From the NCBI GenBank assembly GCA_964482435.1, contig CAYZXL010000086.1, positions 1-15,112 on the forward strand: a DNA stretch of 15,112 nucleotides, given 5' to 3'. The translations under genes were made by a program, and so were the position numbers. The notes below the pieces were generated by a model. That model was not told the DNA's origin, searched no databases, and worked only from the letters and a program-made list of their open reading frames with translations. The stretch's first letter is position 1. Every line of letters starts with the position of its first letter. Positions 1-7,733 of this stretch are shown one piece after another. The DNA is from CAYZXL01 sp964482435 (GTDB taxonomy: Bacteria > Auribacterota > JABMQX01).

Positions 1-1360
1 TTACGAACGCTACGGGAATCTCCCCGTGAATCTCGTGTGGCTTACCGACCACCGCAGCGTCGAGAACCTTCGGATGCGCGTACAATAGTTCCTCGATCTG
101 TCGCGGATAGATTTTCATCCCTTTGGAGATAATCAAGTCCTTTTTTCTATCGAGAATGCAGAAGTAGCCGTCCTCATCCACCTTGCCGATGTCGCCCGTG
201 TGAAACCACCCTCCGCGCATGGCTTCCGCGGTTTCGTCCGGCCTCTTGAAGTACCCCTTCATGACGTTCGGACCGCGGATGACCAGCTCTCCGACGCCGC
301 CGACAGGCAGTTCGTTATCGTTCTCGTCGAAAATCTTGATTTCCACCTCGGGGATAGGAATGCCTATGGAACCGACTTTCCTGACACCGTCGAGCGGATT
401 GATGGCTGCAACCGGCGCCGTTTCGGAGAGACCATAGCCTTCGAGGAGCGGCACGCCAAACTTCTTTTCAAAAGCCTTTAGAACCGCCTCCGGGAGCGCC
501 GCGGAACCCGACACGCACGTCCGGAGGCGGAAGGCTTTGAGAGCCTCCTCGGGGAGGGCCGCGGAGGCAAGCATGTTGTAGAGCTGCGGCATCGCAGCCA
601 GAACCGTCGGCTTGTGGGCGACGATTGCCTGGAGCATTTTCTCGAACGACCGAATGGACTCGAGTATCACCACGCTGGCGCCGAGATACACCGGAAGAAA
701 ACAATTGACCGTCAGGCAGAACGAATGAAACATCGGCAGGACGAGAAGGAAGCGGTCTTCCGGCATGAAAGATATGTGTCTTCGGCAGCTCTCTACATTC
801 GCGATGAAGTTGCGGTGACAAAGCACCGCTGCCTTTGGGATGCCAGTCGTGCCCGAGGTATAAACGAAAACCGCATCGTCCTCAAGACCAATGGCAATAT
901 CGGGATTTGTCGAGGGACGGGCGCGAGTGATTTCTGTGTACGATTTATAAAGCTCGTCGGGAGGCTCCCCGTCAATCAGGACAACCGAGCGAAGGGTCTG
1001 TAGCCGGCCCCGGATTGGCTCCAGACACGGGACGAATTGTGATTCGGTAATGAGCGATTTGACCTCGCAGTCGTTCAAGACGAAGCATATCTCGTCGGGC
1101 ACCAGAAAAATGTTCACCGGAACGACAACCCCACCGCACTTCAAGACGGCATAAAGAGCCGTCATGAATTCCGGGCGATTCCTCAAGAGAATCCCAATTT
1201 TATCCCCTTTCTTCAGCGAGAGCACCTGCGTCAGACCGTGTGCGAGGCGGTTCACCTCGGAATTGAAATCAGCGTAGGTGCCGGAGCGCTCCTCGAAAAA
1301 GAAGAGCTGCTTGTTGGGAACTTTCTCGGTGGATGATTCAAGCATCGTTTTCAGGTTCAT
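1..1360 (-). CDS. AMP-forming acyl-CoA synthetase (fatty-acid CoA ligase type), 3' end cut by window edge
   Basis: Member of the ANL adenylating superfamily, expected to activate a carboxylic acid (probably a fatty acid) with ATP to acyl-AMP and transfer it to CoA in the cytoplasm. The minus-strand reading frame is open from ATG at 1360 to the left edge: 453 codons, so about 40-70 C-terminal residues of a usual 490-520 are missing. Seen in order: the phosphate-binding loop YTSGTTGIPK (residues 167-176), PMFHSF (209-214), GYGLSE (308-313), GWFHTGD (384-390) with the ATP-ribose Asp390, and the hinge DRKKDLI (404-410) followed by SKGMKIYP (412-419). All core adenylation motifs are intact, so it is probably active. 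A weak Shine-Dalgarno (AGAGG) lies 8 nt before the ATG. It lies 123 bp behind the exported-protein gene on the same strand and may be co-transcribed with it. Substrate chain length cannot be read; a non-acyl-CoA ANL enzyme is less likely. Confidence 0.93.
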   Translation of the reverse strand, partial: MNLKTMLESSTEKVPNKQLFFFEERSGTYADFNSEVNRLAHGLTQVLSLKKGDKIGILLRNRPEFMTALYAVLKCGGVVVPVNIFLVPDEICFVLNDCEVKSLITESQFVPCLEPIRGRLQTLRSVVLIDGEPPDELYKSYTEITRARPSTNPDIAIGLEDDAVFVYTSGTTGIPKAAVLCHRNFIANVESCRRHISFMPEDRFLLVLPMFHSFCLTVNCFLPVYLGASVVILESIRSFEKMLQAIVAHKPTVLAAMPQLYNMLASAALPEEALKAFRLRTCVSGSAALPEAVLKAFEKKFGVPLLEGYGLSETAPVAAINPLDGVRKVGSIGIPIPEVEIKIFDENDNELPVGGVGELVIRGPNVMKGYFKRPDETAEAMRGGWFHTGDIGKVDEDGYFCILDRKKDLIISKGMKIYPRQIEELLYAHPKVLDAAVVGKPHEIHGEIPVAFV

Positions 1361-1483
1361 CGTTCGCGCCTCTGCGGTAAGATATATCGTGCAAACTCAT
1401 CCTGAAATACCCGTTCCCGCCGCGAATGACCGCCTTTCTCCAGCAAGTCCGACAGCGCCACCGAAAAAAGAGCTCGCGGAGAA

Positions 1484-2125
1484 TCAAACTCCTCGTTCCG
1501 TGCGACTCCCTTCTCCCCGAAAGACAGGCCACAGGAAGGCCTCCTTTCTCGCAACAACTTTCCCGTCGGCCAGGACAGTAACTCGCCAGTATTCGATCCG
1601 GCCTCTCCGGCGGTAGCCTTCTCCGGTGTGGTCTATCAGGAGGCGGTAGCTTCCTTTTCTGGGCTTTGAATACTCCTGAGTTATCGTCTCAAGGTGCTCC
1701 TCGGCGGAAAGCTTATACTCGAACCTGAGTTCCGCCCTGCTCGGTGGGTTTTTCCCGGCATACTTCCACGTAAGAATGAACTGCTCCCCCCGCTGCGACG
1801 GCTCAAGCCTCTTCGGTAGCTCGACATACTTCCCGACCTTGTTCGTTTTGCCGAATTGCCCCGCAATGCCCAGGGCGTTCAGAGATCGCTCCATCCTTAC
1901 CACTTTGGAGACTTTGAACCCCTCGCTGTTGAAATCGGTGCTGGGTGGTCCAACCAAAGCCCTCGCAGCATCCAAACCTTTTTCGGGAGCGGCTTGAGTC
2001 TCCCCAGACTCCGCGCCCTCTGCCGAACGTGGGGTTGCCACGCAGAACCCGACGGCAAGACCGATGAACAAAACAAACCACACGCCCGAAGCAAAACCAG
2101 CAGTCGAATAGCTCTTATCGCCCAT
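1484..2125 (-). CDS. Exported protein of unknown function
   Basis: I do not recognise the family. The 213-residue product starts with a short polar segment and a hydrophobic helix (about residues 15-30, VWFVLFIGLAVGFCVA) that looks like a signal peptide or N-terminal anchor; no good lipobox is visible (VGFC has Phe before Cys). A low-complexity linker (31-60) follows. The rest (about 65-200) alternates hydrophobic and charged residues in a beta-rich pattern, with TWKYAGKNPPSRAELRFEY and, near the end, RIEYWRVTVLADGKVVA and EAFLWP, which suggests a small periplasmic beta-sandwich domain. The start is supported by AGGAG 8 nt before the ATG. It is divergent from the YycJ-like gene and precedes the acyl-CoA synthetase on the same strand. 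Function unknown. Confidence 0.82.
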   Translation of the reverse strand: MGDKSYSTAGFASGVWFVLFIGLAVGFCVATPRSAEGAESGETQAAPEKGLDAARALVGPPSTDFNSEGFKVSKVVRMERSLNALGIAGQFGKTNKVGKYVELPKRLEPSQRGEQFILTWKYAGKNPPSRAELRFEYKLSAEEHLETITQEYSKPRKGSYRLLIDHTGEGYRRRGRIEYWRVTVLADGKVVARKEAFLWPVFRGEGSRTERGV

Positions 2126-2201
2126 AGTCGTTGCTCCTCTTGACCTGACCTTTGTCGCGGATACGTGTTCTCGAAGAGAAGCTCACTCGATTTTTCGGCG
2201 C

Positions 2202-2229
2202 AGGATACGAAGCAAATGACCGCCTACAA
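2202..2229 (-). promoter_or_regulatory. Weak candidate promoter for the exported-protein gene
   Basis: On the minus strand TTGTAG (2224-2229), a 16-nt spacer and TATCCT (2202-2207) lie about 77 nt before the ATG at 2125. The match to sigma-70 consensus is only moderate and no alternative was clearly better. Confidence 0.22.
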
Positions 2230-2298
2230 CCGCCATTTACTATAACCGCTCTCTATGGCACCTTCAAGTTTTTCCGGAGCGAGGCGGCGACATATGTT

Positions 2299-2327
2299 TT
2301 GACAGCGGATAAAAGCCGGATTAGAGT
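2299..2327 (+). promoter_or_regulatory. Candidate sigma-70-type promoter of the YycJ-like gene
   Basis: A perfect -35 TTGACA (2299-2304), a 17-nt spacer and TAGAGT (2322-2327, 4 of 6 consensus bases) lie about 60 nt before the ATG at 2386. The 260-bp region between the two divergent genes holds no other convincing gene. Confidence 0.45.
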
Positions 2328-2385
2328 TTACCTGGCGATGAGGGGGGGCCGCACTTCGTTGTCCCGGTTTTTTTGAGAACCAAAA

Positions 2386-3171
2386 ATGACAGGACTCTGG
2401 ATTTTAGGAAGCGGAAGCTCAGGAAACGCGATTTACCTTTCGTCCGGTCAAACGCGCCTCCTGATTGACATCGGCTTTGGCCCGAGACAACTCGCCCAGC
2501 GATTCGAGCGGGTTGAGGCAGACCCAACGCACCTGGACGCCGTCCTCATCAGCCACGAGCACACCGACCACATCGGAGGGCTGAAGTTCCTCAAGCACTA
2601 CCCCAACATCTGCTGCTATGCCAATCGCCTGACCGCAGAGGCTATCAACCAGACAACTGGCTCACTACCTGATAACCTGCGGCTTTTTTCTAACGGCGAC
2701 CCTTTCACCGTCGGAGACGTTACAATCAACCCCTTCTCCGTCCTTCACGACGCCATTGACCCCGTGGGATTTGAGATACTGTGCAATGGGCGGAAGGTCA
2801 GCATTGCGACGGACTTAGGATTTGTGACGAAGCTGGTGCGCGAGAGGATGAAAGATTCCGACTGCGTCGTCATCGAAGCAAACCATGACGTGGACCTTCT
2901 GAAGAATGACACGCGCCGTCCGTGGTCGCTCAAACAGCGAATCCTCGGAAGAACCGGCCACCTCTCCAACGAAAGCGCCGGTCGCCTCCTCGCGGAGATT
3001 GCCCACGAGGGCCTGAGGAGCATCGTTCTCGCTCACATCAGCCGCGACTGCAACACCCCCGCCATGGCCAGAACCACCGTCGAGAAACACCTCGCAAAGG
3101 CCGGCATGTCCCACATCCCCATCCTCGTCGCCAAACAGGACGACGTCAGCGACCCCATCGAGCTTCTGTGA
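2386..3171 (+). CDS. YycJ/WalJ-type metallo-beta-lactamase-fold hydrolase
   Basis: 261 residues, the usual length for YycJ-type MBL-fold proteins. These are probable metal-dependent nucleases or phosphodiesterases; in Firmicutes YycJ/WalJ is tied to the WalRK regulon and DNA repair, but in other lineages the role is unclear. Seen: the N-terminal LGSGSSGNA (7-15), the metal-binding SHEHTDH (56-62), FSVLHDAIDPVGF (117-129) with His121, ATDLG (141-145) with Asp143, GRTGHLSNE (188-196) and LAHISRDCNTP (215-225) with His217. The last two are the family's hallmark motifs, so all expected metal ligands are present. The ATG has only a weak purine stretch (TTGAGAACC) ahead of it, but it gives a full-length N-terminus. 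It is the only plus-strand gene in the left half and appears monocistronic. Confidence 0.92.
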   Translation: MTGLWILGSGSSGNAIYLSSGQTRLLIDIGFGPRQLAQRFERVEADPTHLDAVLISHEHTDHIGGLKFLKHYPNICCYANRLTAEAINQTTGSLPDNLRLFSNGDPFTVGDVTINPFSVLHDAIDPVGFEILCNGRKVSIATDLGFVTKLVRERMKDSDCVVIEANHDVDLLKNDTRRPWSLKQRILGRTGHLSNESAGRLLAEIAHEGLRSIVLAHISRDCNTPAMARTTVEKHLAKAGMSHIPILVAKQDDVSDPIELL

Positions 3172-3377
3172 GACCCGTCGCGCAGGAGGGAAGTCCCGAC
3201 ATCGCCACTGGTCAGCTTAACCCGCGACGCCAAACGGGCCCACACTCGTGCGATCCGCCACCTCACGATAACCCCGAACCCGAAGGAACAAAGCGTGCTA
3301 ACGAAACAACAGACACCTGCGGCCGAACCCCGTGATGGACGCCATCAAAGCCGTTTACCTCATCGGCTCCGGCCCCC

Positions 3378-3713
3378 TCATGCGGCTCTCTTATCGTCGG
3401 GAAGATACGGGCATTTGATGAAGACGAGGCGAATCGGAGAATGCGTGTCGTTCACGATATTGTGTTTTTCTTTCGGTTCGATGCGGAAGGCATCCCCTTT
3501 CGTCGCGCGATACTCGGCATCGTCAACGACGATTTTCGGCTCGCCTTCGAGGACGTAGAAGGACTCCTCGACCTCGTCGTGGCAATGAGCACCAAGCTCC
3601 TGCCCCGGATAGAAAACGATTATCCCCCATTCGTGCTTCGGCCCCCGAAAAAGATACTTCGGGCCGCTGTCTTGAAAGCGGAACTCCTTTTCGCTCTCGT
3701 GAACCTTTTCCAT
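3378..3713 (-). CDS. Small single-domain cupin protein
   Basis: 111 residues forming one cupin barrel. Motif 1 is GAHCHDEVEESFYVLEG (41-57), with His43, His45 and Glu49/Glu50 as likely metal ligands; motif 2 is GDAFRIEPKEKHN (73-85), with His84. The ligand set is complete, so it can probably bind a divalent metal; the substrate cannot be read. I chose the ATG at 3713 because a strong Shine-Dalgarno (AAGGGGGGAG) stands directly before it; a GTG at 3734 in the same frame would add seven residues and cover that site. It follows hppA on the same strand by 85 bp and could be co-transcribed. Single-domain cupins of this type are often small-molecule sensors or isomerase-like enzymes, but that is family knowledge, not seen here. 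Confidence 0.88.
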   Translation of the reverse strand: MEKVHESEKEFRFQDSGPKYLFRGPKHEWGIIVFYPGQELGAHCHDEVEESFYVLEGEPKIVVDDAEYRATKGDAFRIEPKEKHNIVNDTHSPIRLVFIKCPYLPDDKRAA

Positions 3714-3798
3714 AGCTCCCCCCTTGCCATGCACTTGACAGGCATCGGCCTTAGCGTGTGAAAGATGCCGTACTAAATCGTGACCAACCGCGGCCTTC

Positions 3799-6138
3799 TC
3801 AGTCTCCCATGCCGAGGAACTCCTGAATCACCGGCGCGAACTTTGCCGTGAGCCCAGCCACCACGACCGCGACCATGCTCATGAGTTTAATGAGGATGTT
3901 CAGGCAAGGCCCAGACGTGTCCTTGAAGGGATCGCCTACGGTGTCTCCGACGACGCTCGCCTTGTGAGCAGAGGACCCTTTCCCTCCATACAATCCGCCC
4001 TCGATGGATTTTTTCGCGTTGTCCCACGCGCCGCCCGCGTTTGCCATGAAGATAGCGAGGACGAACCCGCTCGCAAGTCCGCCCGCTAAAAGCCCCATCA
4101 CTCCCGCCACTCCGAGAAGAAGCCCGATGATGATGGGCGATATGATTGCCATCACCGACGGGAAGACCATCTCCTTTTGCGCCGCGACGGTACTTATTAA
4201 AACGCAGCGAGCGTAGTCCGGCTTGGTCTCGCCAGTCATAATTCCGGGCATTTCTCGGAACTGACGCCTGACTTCCTCGACCATTTTGCTTGCGGCTCTT
4301 CCGACGGCTCTCATAGCCATCGCACAGAAGGCGAAAGCAAGCACGCTCCCGAGGAAAAGCCCCACCAGCACCTTTGGGTTCATGAGGTTCACCTGGTAGT
4401 AATCCATGAAGTCGGCAAGAGACGCTCCTGTGACCTCGACAACACCCCGCGCCACCTTGATCGTCTTGTCTCCGATCCTGTCCAGTCCCGCGCGTATCTC
4501 CTCGACGTACGCAGCTAAAAGAGCCAGCGCGGTCAAAGCCGCGGAGCCTATCGCGAACCCTTTCCCGGTTGCAGCAGTCGTGTTCCCGAGCGCATCAAGA
4601 GCGTCAGTGCGGCGGCGGACTTCCGGGCCCAGACCACTCATCTCCGCGTTTCCGCCAGCGTTGTCAGCGACTGGCCCATATGCATCGGTAGCCAGGGTGA
4701 TTCCCAGCGTGGAAAGCATCCCGACCGCCGCGATTCCTATCCCGTAAAGACCTCTCACGGCATCGGTGAACCCTCCGGCGAAGGCAAAGCTCAGGATTAT
4801 CCCCAGTCCGGTAACTATGACCGGGATGCCCGTCGAAAGCATTCCCGTCGAGATGCCCGCAATGATGACTGTAGCCGGACCCGTCTGAGACTGCGCCGCC
4901 ACCGCTTTTGTCGGCTTGAAATCGGCAGACGTGAAATACTCGGAGGACTTCCCGATGATTATCCCCACTATCAAACCGGTGGCGACCGAACCCCATACCC
5001 CGACGCCCGTCCTCCATCCGAATAGCCCGGTGAGGAGCACAAAGCCCAGGACAAGGATTCCGAGAGCGCTCAGGTTTACTCCTCTTGCGAGAGCGCGGAT
5101 GAGGTTTTTCTGGGTCGCTTCCTCGCTCGCCCGCACAGCGAAGAGACCGACGACAGATAGGATTGTTCCTATCCCTGCCATGACCATCGGAGCCACAACC
5201 GACTTGAAACCAAGCCCCGCCCCCGCACCGAGCGCCGCGGTGGCAAGAATGGAGCCGCAGTACGACTCGTAGAGGTCCGCGCCCATTCCCGCGACGTCTC
5301 CGACATTGTCACCGACGTTGTCCGCGATGACGGCGGGGTTTCGCGGGTCATCTTCCGGTATCCCGGCCTCGACTTTTCCGACGAGGTCGGCGGCCACGTC
5401 TGCGCCTTTCGTGAAGATTCCGCCGCCGAGACGTGCGAAGAGAGCTTGAGAACTCGCCCCCATCCCGAAGCAGAGCATCACCACAGTCGTCTCCTTCAGC
5501 GACACGCCGCTCGCTTGCAGGACGGAGAACCAGATACAGATGTCGAGGAGCCCCAACCCCACGCAGATCAAACCCATGACCGCGCCGCTGCGGAGGGCGA
5601 CCTGAAGCGCGCTATTGAGAGAGGTCATCGCGGCATTGGCTGTCCTGGCGGAGGCGTTCGTAGAGGTCTTCATGCCGAGGTAGCCGCAAAGACCGGAGAA
5701 GAAGCCGCCGGTCAGAAAAGCGAACGGAACAAGCTTGTGCTGCACCTTGAGCACCCACGCCAGAATGAAAAGGAACAGGAACGCGCACACGAAGAACATG
5801 CTGACAGTCCTGTACTGCCTCTTGATGTAAGCCATCGCCCCTTCTCGCACGTACCCGGCGATTTCAATCATCTTCTCGGTGCCTTCTTCCTTGCGCATGA
5901 CCCAGTGGTAGAAGTTCCACGCAAACACAAGCCCCAGGGCCGAGCCAATCGGGGCGACGCCCCACAACAACCATGTCCAGACAGTGGCGTCGGATCGCGT
6001 TTCGCTCTTTTCAACGGCGTTTCCTTTCGCCGCTGTGTCCGCCTGGGACGTTGTCGGTTCTCCAGGAACCATCAGAAGACACACTATCGCCAGAATGCTG
6101 ACCAGCAGCAAACCCGCCAGAACTCTTCTCAAGGTCAT
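3799..6138 (-). CDS. hppA: K+-dependent ion-translocating membrane pyrophosphatase, probably Na+-type
   Basis: 779 residues with about 16-17 hydrophobic segments. It couples PPi hydrolysis to ion export across the cytoplasmic membrane. The substrate site GGIFTKGADVAADLVGK (239-255) and DDPRNPAVIADNVGDNVGD (263-281) is intact, as are NAGGAWDNAKK (700-710) and GDTVGDPFKD (731-740) near the C-terminus. GNTTAATGKG (518-527) has Ala522 and Gly525, the K+-dependent signature (K+-independent enzymes have Lys and Thr there). DLYESY (288-293) places Glu291 as in Thermotoga Na+-PPase (LYES) rather than as in plant H+-PPase (GSYAE), which favours Na+ pumping, though some H+-PPases share this position. 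Residues 1-50 are an extra leader with a hydrophobic helix. At the ATG (6138) the AGGAGG is directly adjacent, with no spacer; an in-frame TTG two codons later (6132) has a normal 6-nt spacing and may be the true start. Confidence 0.97.
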   Translation of the reverse strand: MTLRRVLAGLLLVSILAIVCLLMVPGEPTTSQADTAAKGNAVEKSETRSDATVWTWLLWGVAPIGSALGLVFAWNFYHWVMRKEEGTEKMIEIAGYVREGAMAYIKRQYRTVSMFFVCAFLFLFILAWVLKVQHKLVPFAFLTGGFFSGLCGYLGMKTSTNASARTANAAMTSLNSALQVALRSGAVMGLICVGLGLLDICIWFSVLQASGVSLKETTVVMLCFGMGASSQALFARLGGGIFTKGADVAADLVGKVEAGIPEDDPRNPAVIADNVGDNVGDVAGMGADLYESYCGSILATAALGAGAGLGFKSVVAPMVMAGIGTILSVVGLFAVRASEEATQKNLIRALARGVNLSALGILVLGFVLLTGLFGWRTGVGVWGSVATGLIVGIIIGKSSEYFTSADFKPTKAVAAQSQTGPATVIIAGISTGMLSTGIPVIVTGLGIILSFAFAGGFTDAVRGLYGIGIAAVGMLSTLGITLATDAYGPVADNAGGNAEMSGLGPEVRRRTDALDALGNTTAATGKGFAIGSAALTALALLAAYVEEIRAGLDRIGDKTIKVARGVVEVTGASLADFMDYYQVNLMNPKVLVGLFLGSVLAFAFCAMAMRAVGRAASKMVEEVRRQFREMPGIMTGETKPDYARCVLISTVAAQKEMVFPSVMAIISPIIIGLLLGVAGVMGLLAGGLASGFVLAIFMANAGGAWDNAKKSIEGGLYGGKGSSAHKASVVGDTVGDPFKDTSGPCLNILIKLMSMVAVVVAGLTAKFAPVIQEFLGMGD

Positions 6139-6238
6139 CCTCCTTCAATATTGTGTTTGACACGACGCGCGGTCGCGCTTTTTCGCCGCGGCCCTTCCCT
6201 ATGTGCGGGGCGGCCGCTGAAAGCGCCCTTTACGACAA

Positions 6239-6260
6239 TGCCCGGTTCTTCAACCGGGCA
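6239..6260 (-). promoter_or_regulatory. Perfect 9-bp hairpin in the hppA leader
   Basis: TGCCCGGTT pairs exactly with AACCGGGCA across a 4-nt loop (GAAG on the minus strand). It is about 100 nt before the hppA start and is not followed by a U-run, so it is not a standard terminator. Role unknown; a 5'-UTR element or mRNA-stabilising structure is possible. Confidence 0.5.
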
Positions 6261-6284
6261 GCGCCTCCCTAATAAAAAGGCGCC
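6260..6284 (-). promoter_or_regulatory. Second hairpin abutting the first, with a U-run in its loop
   Basis: On the minus strand GGCGCCT pairs with AGGCGCT (7 bp, one G-U) around an 11-nt loop that begins with four U. The same GGCGCC can instead pair weakly with GGTGGC just upstream (6289-6294), which would place the U-run after a stem, as in a terminator. The two pairings exclude each other. Confidence 0.3.
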
Positions 6285-6446
6285 CAGAGCCACCGGACAT
6301 CCGTCACCCCGCCGGCTACCGTGGACGCGCGCGGTCTTACTGATATATTCCTTCATGAGCCGATAGGCTCGGTTATAAGCCGCCGCATGTCACGCACCCG
6401 CGCTTGGCCGCTCGACGCGCAGTGGTTCCGGGCGCAAAAATCCATC

Positions 6447-6863
6447 GCAGAAAAGCCGACCTGTAAGCCGAGTTCTGTCAGACCCAAAAAGCCGATTTGA
6501 CTTTCTGGACCCGGATAGCCATTTCTCTGGGATGAACGTCTCCGTTCACCTCCAGCGGTCAACCCGGGACGGGACGAGCAGCCCCTTTGTCCTCTATTTG
6601 ACCTTGCTCCAGGTGGGGTTTACCATGCCTCCGATGTCGCCACCGGAGCGGTGAGCTCTTACCTCACCTTTTCACCCTTACCCCGCGGTTCGCGGGGCGG
6701 TGTGTTTTCTGTGGCACTTTCCGTAGCCTTCCGGCTCCTGGGTGTTACCCAGCACCCTGCTCTGTGGAGTTCGGACTTTCCTCTCTTATCCACCATCCGA
6801 AGGGCCTGCCGATTGGCATGCCCCGGCAGTTAGAAAGAGCGACTATCCGGTCCGCTTCTCTGC
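6447..6863 (-). ncRNA. rnpB: RNase P RNA, bacterial type A
   Basis: The catalytic RNA of RNase P, which trims the 5' ends of pre-tRNAs. On the minus strand the conserved core is plain: GAGGAAAGTCCGAACTCC (about 6766-6784, CR-I/P4), GGTAAACCCCACC (6612-6624, the L15 loop that binds the tRNA CCA end), AGAAATGGCTAT near the 3' half, and ACAGAACTCGGCTTACAG (6461-6478, CR-V/P4 partner). The ends pair as P1: bases 6849-6863 with 6447-6461 match over 15 positions with one G-U and one mismatch, which sets the limits given (417 nt). A 7-bp GC hairpin at 6681-6697 fits P12. The order zinc-ribbon gene then rnpB on one strand suggests a conserved neighbourhood, but rnpB has its own promoter. Confidence 0.97.
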
Positions 6864-6905
6864 AATCTCTTGACCGGCTGATGGCTTACTAAATACAACG
6901 CATCT

Positions 6906-6934
6906 AAGATACCATCCTATCCCCGACACGTCAA
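6906..6934 (-). promoter_or_regulatory. Candidate rnpB promoter
   Basis: On the minus strand TTGACG (6929-6934), a 17-nt spacer and TATCTT (6906-6911). The -35 box begins 10 bp after the stop codon of the zinc-ribbon gene. Transcription would start near 6899, about 36 nt before the P1 stem, so the primary transcript would need 5' processing. Confidence 0.55.
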
Positions 6935-6943
6935 TAACCAACC

Positions 6944-7666
6944 TCAGCCGGAATCCTCCTCTTCGGGAATGTACAGAATCCGCGAGCAGTTCTCGCATGT
7001 AACGATGTTTGACTGGTGGCGCCGCAGAATGCTCTCTACCGCTGCCGGGACCGCCAGATGGCATCCCCGACAGGTTCGGTTCACAACCGGCACAATCGCC
7101 GGAACTTTTTTGTTATTGAAAATCCGGTTGTACAGCCTCAGGTGCCCCTCCTCGATACTCCCGGTTATCTCCGCCCGCTTTGCCTGAAAGCCCGCCACCT
7201 GACTTTCAATCTCGCGAATCTTCTCCTTTGCTTCACCGGATTCGCGCTTAAGCAGCGCTATCAACGCACCAACCTCCTGCCGCGCACCACCTATTCCCTT
7301 TGTTCCCTCCTCCAGAACCTCCATCTTTTGAAGGAGAATGTCTTCCGTGCGTGCCCGGTGAGCCTTCGCCTCGTAGATTTCCTTGTCCAGAGCCTTATAT
7401 CCCTCGTTCGTCTTAACGTGAACCTGCTGGCTCTCGAGCTTTCGAATGCGGTCCCCTGCCTCCGCGATTTCGACCTCGAGTTTCTTCATTTCGACCTTCA
7501 GCCGCTTGATCCTTTCCTCCTGTTCCTGGACCTCCTGCTGGCGCCTGTCAGCCTCCGACTTCTTCTTCTCCACAACGTCCTGTAACTTGCTCTTCTCATC
7601 GTTCAGCGAGATGATTTGTAGGTCAAGCTCCTGAAGCGCCAGCAGATTTCGCAAAACAAGCCCCAT
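6944..7666 (-). CDS. Coiled-coil protein with C-terminal C4 zinc ribbon
   Basis: 240 residues of the widespread bacterial family with an N-terminal coiled coil and a C-terminal C4-type zinc ribbon (zf-RING_7, the CT398/CdsZ-like group). About residues 5-170 are a long charged coiled coil rich in Glu, Lys, Gln and Arg, broken at the conserved VKTNEGYKALDKEI (84-97). The ribbon has its four cysteines in two knuckles: CRGC (199-202) and CENC (224-227), followed by RILYIPEE. Members have been linked to flagellar or type III secretion chaperoning and to nucleic-acid binding, but the general function is unsettled. The ATG is supported by AGGAAAG 3 nt upstream. It is immediately upstream of rnpB on the same strand. 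Confidence 0.94.
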   Translation of the reverse strand: MGLVLRNLLALQELDLQIISLNDEKSKLQDVVEKKKSEADRRQQEVQEQEERIKRLKVEMKKLEVEIAEAGDRIRKLESQQVHVKTNEGYKALDKEIYEAKAHRARTEDILLQKMEVLEEGTKGIGGARQEVGALIALLKRESGEAKEKIREIESQVAGFQAKRAEITGSIEEGHLRLYNRIFNNKKVPAIVPVVNRTCRGCHLAVPAAVESILRRHQSNIVTCENCSRILYIPEEEDSG

Positions 7667-7704
7667 AACTTTCCTATCGGACGTTCACATATGGTTTTCA
7701 AAGC

Positions 7705-7733
7705 AACCTAAACGAAAGGCAAAGGAGTGTCAA
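7705..7733 (-). promoter_or_regulatory. Candidate promoter of the zinc-ribbon gene
   Basis: A perfect minus-strand -35 TTGACA (7728-7733), a 17-nt spacer and a weak -10 TAGGTT (7705-7710), giving a start near 7698 and a leader of about 32 nt before the ATG at 7666. Confidence 0.42.

Larger units (their letters stand above)
6139..6446 (-). other. Gene-free leader between rnpB and hppA
   Basis: 308 bases without a credible gene. On the minus strand it holds a small hairpin at 6357-6370 (GAGCC stem, 4-nt loop), two adjacent stronger hairpins at 6239-6284, and the AGGAGG before hppA. No clear sigma-70 promoter for hppA was found; transcription may start within this region or continue from rnpB. 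Confidence 0.5.

Noticed and set aside
1361..1483. Terminator after the exported-protein gene, because of a TTTTTT run near 1466
   Set aside because: The preceding GAGCTC is a palindrome without a loop; no stable stem is visible before the T-run.
3335..3418. A 27-codon plus-strand frame beginning MDAIKAVYLIGSGP, like the start of a tetrapyrrole methylase or oxidoreductase
   Set aside because: It loses similarity after 14 residues, overlaps the end of the cupin gene and has no Shine-Dalgarno; probably chance or too short to support.
6239..6260. Possible tRNA T-arm because of GGTTCTTCAACC
   Set aside because: The loop is 4 nt, not 7, and no acceptor, D or anticodon arm is present.
5446..6366. 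A 306-codon plus-strand open frame
   Set aside because: Antisense to hppA; rich in His, Arg, Gln and Pro as expected from the complement of a G+C-rich coding region.
6135..6562. Minus-strand short frames (73 and 69 codons) in and after the rnpB 3' region
   Set aside because: They overlap rnpB or the hppA start, are Arg/Gly-rich and have no recognisable motif.
7016..7585. A 189-codon plus-strand open frame rich in Leu
   Set aside because: Antisense shadow of the coiled-coil zinc-ribbon gene; the leucine richness mirrors its Glu/Lys codons.
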